From an uncultured Desulfobacter sp. (GTDB lineage: Bacteria; Desulfobacterota; Desulfobacteria; Desulfobacterales; Desulfobacteraceae): a DNA stretch of 64,000 bases. A program made the position numbers and the translations under genes. The DNA is taken from assembly GCF_963664415.1 (NCBI RefSeq), contig NZ_OY761443.1, positions 248,001 to 312,000 on the forward strand. Direction: 5' to 3'. The number at the start of each line of letters is the position of its first letter. Positions within the stretch are counted from its first letter, which is position 1. Below are positions 52,385 to 58,758 of the stretch, in pieces. The notes under the pieces were generated by a model. That model was not told where the DNA came from. It saw nothing but the letters and a program-made list of their open reading frames with translations, and searched no databases.

Positions 52385-52436
52385 TTGTGGCCCAATCTGG
52401 ATGAAAGACCAGGTAGGCCATGGTCGTTATTAGGAG
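52385..52436 (+). repeat. Hairpin element, copy C
   Basis: TTGTGGCCCAATCTGG, AAAGACCAGG and TAGGCCATGG follow the order of copies A and B. TGGCC/GGCCA (52388-52392 with 52416-52420) and CTGG/CCAG pair, again with different bases from A and B. It lies between the LPP20-like gene and the small secreted protein gene. Confidence 0.6.
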
Positions 52437-52440
52437 TCGA

Positions 52441-52716
52441 TTATTCCTGTGTTTTTGTTTCTCGACCCATTTCAATAGTTTTCTCTAAAATTTCAACTTT
52501 GGGACCTTTTTCCCCATCTTTGACATGGGCTTTGTATTCAATGGTTCCATATTGAGGAATATCTGGAAAACCTTGAACAATCTCTTTGTTCATGTGGTCT
52601 ATATCTTTCACTCTTTTTTCAACATGTTCTTTGTTACCAGCCCAAAGCGTCATGGAAAAAAGGCTGATCCCTTGAAAAAGGATCAAGAAGACAGTGAATA
52701 TAAGCCTTTTGGTCAT
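52441..52716 (-). CDS. Small secreted protein
   Basis: 91 residues from the ATG at 52716 (MTKRLIFTVFLILFQGISLF), giving a clean signal peptide ending TLWAGNK. An ATG five codons earlier overlaps the previous stop and is less likely. The mature part is short and charged: VEKRVKDIDHMNKEIVQGFP, then TIEYKAHVKDGEKGPKVEI. No family recognised. The gene is tightly linked to the large lipoprotein gene. Confidence 0.6.
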   Translation of the reverse strand: MTKRLIFTVFLILFQGISLFSMTLWAGNKEHVEKRVKDIDHMNKEIVQGFPDIPQYGTIEYKAHVKDGEKGPKVEILEKTIEMGRETKTQE

Positions 52717-52720
52717 GTGC

Positions 52721-54046
52721 CTACCATTCATCTTCGCTCAACATCCTTCCAATACCGGCCCCGGCTTTAATTGCCGGCTTAGGCTGGCTTGTTGCGGTTG
52801 AAGAACCGTGTGACGCACCGGCTGGAGGCTTGGGTTGGCTTGTATTGGATGAAGAGGCAGATGGCGCATTAACGGTCGGCTGACTGCTTTGTACGGGTTG
52901 TGTAATGGTACCGCCGGATAGAATAGTGTTCAACTGATACCGCCTTGCCAGGGCCGCTTCTGTGATGGGAATATTTTCATAGACAGCCATGAAAGTATTA
53001 AAATCAATTTTACCCGATGCCGGTGAAAACGATGGGGAAATAGTTTTAAAAGCATTAATGGAGGCCGAATCAAGCTGACCATTCAAGTTTAGATTATGCC
53101 CATATAAGTAAGCCCATTGCTGGGCTGCCATAATCTGTTCAGCGGCATTAACACTATGATAATAGCGTTTAATTTGTCTGACAACAACGGCGTCCCGGGA
53201 TGTGTCGTTTCCTAAAAGCGTCCAATAAGGGAGCGCCAGGTATTTTCCAACCATCTGAATCATGCTTACCTCAACCAGAACTCTGACAGCAGCATGCCGG
53301 CCCTGTACTTTTTTTATAGAGCCTTTTGACCCAAAAGTAGGACCAAACAAAGTAATGCCAAATTCTTTTTCACGCAGCCCTTTGTGAACTTCCATACTGT
53401 TGATCGTGTTCATGCGGGGTATGCCTGCCATTGTTTTAAAATCAAGCATATTAAAATCAAGCGTAATTCTGGCTAACCCTTGTTTGCCGCTGTCACTGTA
53501 ATTGACACCCACAGACCCGCTTGGGAGAAATTTGGGTGCATTGGAAAAAGTGGCATCAACACCCATATCCGTACCATCGCCCCGAGTCTCAAGGCCCCGG
53601 TCAAATTCTGTGATCCCCCCACTGATAACGACTTCGGGAATCAGTTTATCTGAGAAGTCAGAGTACCCTGTAACATTCATATTCTGGATATAGGCGGGGT
53701 CGTATGGAATATAGCGGATAAAGCCACCTATGGAATTGAGTGCGCTTTTAAGTATCTCCGTAATATCTCTTGGGATCTCACCGCCTGTCGCCCCTGATGT
53801 CCCCGTGTTGTCTCCAATGGGATCACTTTGGATTTTCAATTCTCCCGTATCAAAAATTTCGGTCATCAAGCCCAGATCAATCAAAGCTTCCGTATAGGAT
53901 GTCAGTTTGACTTCCGGGGCAGACTCTTTTAATTGAACATCCACTTTGGTTGGCGAAGAGACGCACCCGCTCATCGTTACGCTGATAAATATTACACACA
54001 CCATTTGTATCAGCCAAATATAAAGTTTCGTATATCCTTTCATCAT
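52721..54046 (-). CDS. Large outer-membrane lipoprotein, CsgG/HfaB-like candidate
   Basis: 441 residues. The lipobox VTMSGCVS places the lipid Cys near 28. The body has beta-hairpin text alike to curli-pore lipoproteins (VVISGGITEFDRGLETRGDG, GKQGLARITLDFNMLDFK, RVLVEVSMIQMVGKYLALPYW) and a helical part with QQWAYLYGHNLNLNGQLDSA. The last 80 residues are Pro/Ser/Gln-rich and end MLSEDEW. The match to CsgG is partial and by eye only. It lies between small secreted genes and the repeat protein, which is what a dedicated secretion channel would do. Confidence 0.6.
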   Translation of the reverse strand: MMKGYTKLYIWLIQMVCVIFISVTMSGCVSSPTKVDVQLKESAPEVKLTSYTEALIDLGLMTEIFDTGELKIQSDPIGDNTGTSGATGGEIPRDITEILKSALNSIGGFIRYIPYDPAYIQNMNVTGYSDFSDKLIPEVVISGGITEFDRGLETRGDGTDMGVDATFSNAPKFLPSGSVGVNYSDSGKQGLARITLDFNMLDFKTMAGIPRMNTINSMEVHKGLREKEFGITLFGPTFGSKGSIKKVQGRHAAVRVLVEVSMIQMVGKYLALPYWTLLGNDTSRDAVVVRQIKRYYHSVNAAEQIMAAQQWAYLYGHNLNLNGQLDSASINAFKTISPSFSPASGKIDFNTFMAVYENIPITEAALARRYQLNTILSGGTITQPVQSSQPTVNAPSASSSNTSQPKPPAGASHGSSTATSQPKPAIKAGAGIGRMLSEDEW

Positions 54047-54165
54047 ATTAGCTCCTCAGTCCGACCTTGATTAAATTGTATTTTCAGGCTTTTCCACACA
54101 ATCCAAAACAACATTCCCCCTTGTCACAACCATGTAAGGACAAAATGACCGGTTTATTAAACGCT

Positions 54166-54504
54166 CTAATCTGCAACCAGTGTTTTATCGCCTTTACTGT
54201 CGTCAATGATAATAATATCTCCTTTAACGGTACTGCCGGCACCCATGACAACACTGTTCATATTTGCGGATTCAGAACTGCTTCCTGACTTTGTATTTGC
54301 GTTGCTTTGGGAATTCGCTTTGCTGCGCGCATTCATCTTAATGAAGGTTACATTTCTATCCTTTTTTCCCAGATCATCATATTTTTGAATGGAATCTTCA
54401 GTATAAGTTGATATTCCGTCATCAAGATCCCCACAGATAACAACATGCGGGGCCAAAACCTGAACCATGAAAAAAATGGACATTAAAATTTTTATAAATT
54501 TCAT
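54166..54504 (-). CDS. Small secreted Ser/Asn-rich protein
   Basis: 112 residues from the ATG at 54504 (MKFIKILMSIFFMVQVLAPH), with GAGGAAGATAAA directly before it. The frame opens earlier (54594), but the first 30 residues lack a signal. The mature protein has an Asn/Ser-rich tract (ARSKANSQSNANTKSGSSSE) and ends NSVVMGAGSTVKGDIIIIDD. The G-S-x-V-K-G-D step resembles the repeat protein next door (DSKVKGAV). It may be a minor subunit or nucleator. Confidence 0.6.
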   Translation of the reverse strand: MKFIKILMSIFFMVQVLAPHVVICGDLDDGISTYTEDSIQKYDDLGKKDRNVTFIKMNARSKANSQSNANTKSGSSSESANMNSVVMGAGSTVKGDIIIIDDSKGDKTLVAD

Positions 54505-54606
54505 TTTATCTTCCTCAATAACAAAAGGATTCAGCAGGGTCGGGTGATAACGAGTGCTGCTGAATCCTTGAATAATCATCTTCTTGTGCGCCATAAACCT
54601 GTTCTG

Positions 54607-55428
54607 TTATTCAATATCGACAGAACCCATGTTGGCCGTGTTGTTTTTACCACCGGCGATGTTGGCGGCATTTTCAACGTTGGATTTATTGATTACTGCT
54701 CCTTTGACTTGAGAATCTTTAACATTAACAGATCCCATATTGGCGGTATTGCCTTCTCCAACAGCTATATTAGCGGCATTCTTGACGTTAGAGTCATTTA
54801 CGATCACGCCTTTTACCTTGGAATTCTGGAGATTGACAGACCCCATGTTAGCTGTGTTGTCTCTGCCTGCAGCAATGTTGGCGGCATTCTTAACATTGGA
54901 TTTGTTGATTACCGCACCTTTGACCTTAGAATCTTTAACATTTACAGACCCCATGTTGGCGGTATTGCCTTCTCCAACAGCGATATTGGCAGCATTCTTA
55001 ACGTTAGACTGATTTACGACAACGCCTTTTACCTTGGAACCCTGGACATTGACCGACCCCATATTGGCTGTATTGTCTCTACCCGCAGCAATGTTGGCAG
55101 CATTTTTAACGTTGGATTTGTTAATTACAGCACCCTTGACCTTAGAATCCTGGACGTTTACAGATCCCATGTTGGCTGTGTTACCTTTGCCAACGGCGAT
55201 ATTGGCAGCATTTTTAACATTGGATTGATTGATCACGGCACCCTTAACCTTGGAATCTTTAATCTTCACCGATCCCATGTTGGCGGTATTACCCTCTCCA
55301 ACGGATATGTTTGCAGCATCCTTTACCGTGGATTGATTAATGACAGCACCTTTCACTTTGGAATCTCCAAATGAGGTGCCTGTCAGGATAAACAAAGCGA
55401 TCAATGATAGTGCAAGTATTTTTTTCAT
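54607..55428 (-). CDS. Secreted protein of seven 36-residue curlin-like repeats
   Basis: 273 residues. The signal peptide (MKKILALSLIALFILTGTSF) is followed almost wholly by seven tandem 36-residue units with consensus DSKVKGAVINKSNVKNAA then NIAVGEGNTANMGSVNVK. G-x-G-N-T-A resembles the core of curlin repeats (G-x-G-N-S-A), and each unit is rich in N, S, V, A and G with no Cys. At DNA level the unit is 108 bp. Units alternate between IAVGEGN and IAAGRDN, so growth by 72-residue steps is likely. AAGGAG stands before the ATG. I predict a beta-solenoid or amyloid surface subunit; no family is assured. Confidence 0.75.
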   Translation of the reverse strand: MKKILALSLIALFILTGTSFGDSKVKGAVINQSTVKDAANISVGEGNTANMGSVKIKDSKVKGAVINQSNVKNAANIAVGKGNTANMGSVNVQDSKVKGAVINKSNVKNAANIAAGRDNTANMGSVNVQGSKVKGVVVNQSNVKNAANIAVGEGNTANMGSVNVKDSKVKGAVINKSNVKNAANIAAGRDNTANMGSVNLQNSKVKGVIVNDSNVKNAANIAVGEGNTANMGSVNVKDSQVKGAVINKSNVENAANIAGGKNNTANMGSVDIE

Positions 55429-55800
55429 GGGTTACAATCTCCTTCTCATTTTCGGCAGACCGATTTTGGCCTTTTTTCGCCGTTTAATAAAAAAAGCAAG
55501 TGTCTTTAACTTTTTTATGCCTGCATTCGACGATTTCGCCTGCAAATCATTAAAATGTACACTTGGTTAACTTTAATTATATTAATTTACTACCCTCCCA
55601 ATAGTATTTTACATAATAAAATAAAGCAGATACCGCCACACAGCATCCTAAAATCGACAATCAAGCAGTCATGCAGAGGTAAAAACTTTTTACGCTCTGC
55701 TTCAAGTAATTTTCATTTTGATGATTAAATTGATTTTAATTAATTTATAGAATAATGTAAATAAAAAAAGCTAAATTTATGGGAATAAGGAGGAGGGACG
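55429..55800. other. Divergent intergenic region
   Basis: There is no gene. It separates the leftward repeat-protein unit from the rightward GIN-domain gene and should hold both promoters. It is AT-rich between 55560 and 55790. An AGGAGG site precedes 55801. No reliable -35/-10 pair could be fixed. Confidence 0.4.
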
Positions 55801-56502
55801 ATGAAAGCGATGAAAATACTGATTATTCTTTTGTTTCTTGGTATTAGTATGCCGGTATGGGCCTTTAATACAGAGACAGAGATTCAGATAAATAGCACCA
55901 ATTGGGTCAACACAGGTTGTCTTGAGGGAAACGGAGTCCTGAAAAAAGAAAAAAAGAAACTGGCGCCTTTCAACAAAATTCGTATCAATGGCGTTTTCAA
56001 TGTTACGATCGTACAGCAGGCCATTCCCTTTTTTGAAATGTCTGCGGACGCAAACCTTTTCTCAAGAATTCAGATCCGTGTCATCAAAAATCAGCTTCAG
56101 ATTGATTCCACGGGCTCCCTTTGTCCTAAGTTGCCCATAAAAATAAATATCGGCCTGCCTGAATTAAAGGAAGTTCAAGGGTTAGGCGCTGACGATATCA
56201 CAATTTCAAATTTAACCAACGAATACTTTACGGTCAATATGGATGGGAGCTGTGACATTAGCATAACAGGACACACCAAGACATTTACAGTCACAATGAC
56301 CGGCGCAGGAGATCTTAATGCGTTCCGATTTAAGGCTGATAAAATTTCAATTCTGTCTTCAGGTGCAGGGAACAGCGAGGTATTTGCAACCAAATTGCTG
56401 AAGGCGCATATAGATGGGGCTGGAGATATCGCGTTCCAAGGGCATCCTGAAAAAGTAATTGTAAGCGGAGACGGGGTTGGGGACGTGATACAGGGGGATT
56501 AA
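55801..56502 (+). CDS. DUF2807 (GIN domain) exported beta-helix protein
   Basis: 233 residues with a signal peptide ending MPVWAFNT. The putative auto-transporter adhesin head (GIN) domain fills the rest: FNKIRINGVFNVTIVQQAIP, FEMSADANLFSRIQIRV, LQIDSTGSLCP, then repeats of the G-A-G-D/S type (VQGLGADDITIS, VTMTGAGDLNAFRF, ILSSGAGNSEVFA, AHIDGAGDIAFQG). Such domains fold as right-handed beta-helices. An ideal AGGAGG lies before the ATG. It faces away from the repeat-protein gene and may share its regulation. Confidence 0.85.
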   Translation: MKAMKILIILLFLGISMPVWAFNTETEIQINSTNWVNTGCLEGNGVLKKEKKKLAPFNKIRINGVFNVTIVQQAIPFFEMSADANLFSRIQIRVIKNQLQIDSTGSLCPKLPIKINIGLPELKEVQGLGADDITISNLTNEYFTVNMDGSCDISITGHTKTFTVTMTGAGDLNAFRFKADKISILSSGAGNSEVFATKLLKAHIDGAGDIAFQGHPEKVIVSGDGVGDVIQGD

Positions 56503-56558
56503 AAAAAGAACCAGTAATTTCGTCTATTTTATAAAATTTACGAGCCTTCGATTCCAAG

Positions 56559-57605
56559 CTATTCATACACAGTATGACGTCTTGGATCAAAGGCTTCCCT
56601 GATGCCCTCGCCGATGAATGTAACGGTCATCAGTGTCACCACAAGGGCTGACACTACAGCAGCGGAAATCCACCAGGCTTCCATGTTCTGCCAACCCTGG
56701 GATAAAAGCTCTCCCCAGGAGGGGGTGGGTGCAGGCAGGCCAAACCCTAAATAGTCCAGAGATGTTAAGGCCACAATGCCGCCGGAAATAGCAAAAGGTG
56801 CATAGGTGACGATGACGGAAATGGTGTTGGGGATAATGTGCCTGAAAATGATCCGCATGTGCGAAGCCCCCAAAGACCGGACCGCAAGAATATATTCGCG
56901 TTCCTTTTCCCGGTATGTCATAGTGCGCATGACCCAGGTGATGGATATCCAGCCGAAAAAAGCCATGATCAGTATCAGAATCATAAAATTTGGCACCACA
57001 ATGGAAGAGACAATAATAATGACATACAAAAACGGAATATTGCTCCAGATCTCAATGACCCGTTGGAAAAACAGATCAAATTTTCCACCGAAATACCCCA
57101 TGGCACAGCCCAGGGATATCCCCACGGTATAGTTAAGAAACAGCAGTCCTAAAGAAAAAAGAATGGCCGTGCGAAACCCGTACACAAGGCGGGCCAGCAC
57201 ATCCCGTCCCACATTGTCCGTACCCAAAAAATGCCGAAGGGAAAATGAAGGCGGAAACGGCGGGTATTCATTGAGGCGCAGATCATTTTCATAAGGATTA
57301 TAGGGCACCGGCGGCATAATCACAAAACCTGTCCCCCCTTCCCTGTCCAATTTTTGTTTCAGTTCCCGGTAATTGGTCTCATATGAATACCCTAGGCCAA
57401 AAGTTTTTCCCGGTATCATATCGATGTAGGTTGGAAAATAAAACTCGCCCTGGAAACAGACCAGAAGAGCCCTGGAATTAATAAACACTTCGGCAAAAAA
57501 GGAGATAAACATCAGGACCAAAATGATCACAAGAGACCAGAAGCCTCGCTTGACACTGCGAAAGCGCCTGAACTGTTCTTTTGTCACCGGGTTCAATAAT
57601 GCCAT
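56559..57605 (-). CDS. yejE: ABC peptide transporter permease, YejE-like
   Basis: 348 residues. The long loop between the first helix and the core (about 45-130; ALLVCFQGEFYFPTYIDM, FPPSFSLRHFLGTDNVGRDV) marks the YejE subgroup of DppC-type permeases. About six helices and the EAA loop follow (REYILAVRSLGASHMRIIFRH). Located in the inner membrane, pairing with YejB. Known YejABEF systems import peptides and microcin C. The ATPase and binding protein are not in the window after this gene, which ends convergent with the GIN gene. Confidence 0.9.
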   Translation of the reverse strand: MALLNPVTKEQFRRFRSVKRGFWSLVIILVLMFISFFAEVFINSRALLVCFQGEFYFPTYIDMIPGKTFGLGYSYETNYRELKQKLDREGGTGFVIMPPVPYNPYENDLRLNEYPPFPPSFSLRHFLGTDNVGRDVLARLVYGFRTAILFSLGLLFLNYTVGISLGCAMGYFGGKFDLFFQRVIEIWSNIPFLYVIIIVSSIVVPNFMILILIMAFFGWISITWVMRTMTYREKEREYILAVRSLGASHMRIIFRHIIPNTISVIVTYAPFAISGGIVALTSLDYLGFGLPAPTPSWGELLSQGWQNMEAWWISAAVVSALVVTLMTVTFIGEGIREAFDPRRHTVYE

Positions 57606-57615
57606 TTCGTACTCC

Positions 57616-58644
57616 TTATTTGAACCTTACCCGGGGATCGACTATGGCGACGCACACATCAGACAAAATATTTCCCACCATAAACAACAGGGATGAAATC
57701 ACAAGTATTCCCATCACCACTGGGTAATCGCGGTCTAAAATGGACTCATACCCCAAAAGGCCCATCCCATCTATATTAAACACCTTTTCAATGAGAAATG
57801 ACCCCATTAAAAGAATGGAAATATTGTTGCCGAAACTGGTGGCAATGGGAATCAAGCTGTTACGAAGGGCATGGCGGAAGATAGCCTGTTTGAAGCTTAA
57901 CCCCTTGGCAATGGCCGTGCGCACATAGTCGGCAGACAGATTATCCATGAGCGTGTTTTTCATCAAAAGGGTCATCACGGTAAAGGCACCGATCACATAG
58001 GAAAGAAGCGGCAGCACGGTATGCCATGCAACATCTTTTATTTTTCCCCAAAACGTCATGTCGGAAAAATAGTCAGATGCAAGCCCGCCCAAGGGGAATG
58101 TATCCATTCGGGATGCAAAAACCACCAGCATAATGACGCCTGCCACCCAGCCCGGGATGGCATAGCCTGCGAAAATAATCCCGGAGGTCACATTGTCAAA
58201 CCCACTGTTGTGGTTCACAGCCTTTGCAACGCCCAAAGGGATGCAAACGCCGTAAATAACGACCATGCTCAAAACACCGAAATAAAGTGAGATGGGGATA
58301 CGTTCTCTGATCATGTCCCACACCGGATCCTGGTATCGGGTGGACCGTCCCAGATCGCCTTTAAGCACCTTGAAAAGCCAGATTCCGTAGCTTTGGAGCA
58401 CGGGCTTGTCAAATCCGTAATAGGCCTCAAGTTTTTTGATCTGGTCATCGGACAACGGCTGCCCCTGGCCTGCATGGGACTTTGAATGCCCACTCTGTTC
58501 GCCCATCTGCATGGCCCTGGCTTCAGCAATGATGCGTTCGATGGGACCGCCGGGTACAAAACGGGTGATGGTGAACACCATGATGGTAATACCGATAAAG
58601 GTGGGGATTACTAATAAGAGCCGTCTGATAAAATACGCGGTCAC
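57616..58644 (-). CDS. yejB: ABC peptide transporter permease, YejB-like
   Basis: 342 residues. DppB-type permease with N-terminal YFIRRLLLVIPTFIGITIMV, FVPGGPIERIIAE and YYGFDKPVLQSYGIWLFKVL. The EAA loop is in YVRTAIAKGLSFKQAIFRH, and it ends ISSLLFMVGNILSDVCVAIVDPRVRF. Partner of YejE (10-bp gap). The upstream gene is alaS, so the binding protein does not precede it as in the standard yejA-yejB-yejE-yejF order. Confidence 0.9.
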   Translation of the reverse strand: MTAYFIRRLLLVIPTFIGITIMVFTITRFVPGGPIERIIAEARAMQMGEQSGHSKSHAGQGQPLSDDQIKKLEAYYGFDKPVLQSYGIWLFKVLKGDLGRSTRYQDPVWDMIRERIPISLYFGVLSMVVIYGVCIPLGVAKAVNHNSGFDNVTSGIIFAGYAIPGWVAGVIMLVVFASRMDTFPLGGLASDYFSDMTFWGKIKDVAWHTVLPLLSYVIGAFTVMTLLMKNTLMDNLSADYVRTAIAKGLSFKQAIFRHALRNSLIPIATSFGNNISILLMGSFLIEKVFNIDGMGLLGYESILDRDYPVVMGILVISSLLFMVGNILSDVCVAIVDPRVRFK

Positions 58645-58701
58645 AGGATAAAAACGCCCTCCCCTATTGGAACATCTGTGGTGTGTGGCGAAAATATTAT
58701 G

Positions 58702-58737
58702 GCTTGGGGTACAAGGATTTACATCCCAGCCCCAAGC
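58702..58737 (-). terminator. Hairpin after alaS
   Basis: GCTTGGGG (58702-58709) and CCCCAAGC (58730-58737) are exact partners with a 20-nt loop. It is placed 20 bp after the alaS stop on the minus strand. Confidence 0.5.
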
Positions 58738-58758
58738 TCTATTTAGTTATTTTTCAGC

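Noticed and set aside
54544..55374. Long plus-strand open frame (276 codons) across the repeat gene
   Set aside because: It is the antisense of the 36-residue repeat protein; periodic DNA keeps the other strand open. It has no signal, no ribosome site and no sensible composition.
54607..55428. CRISPR-like array because of regular 108-bp DNA repeats
   Set aside because: The repeats are contiguous coding units without unique spacers and are in frame with a signal peptide.
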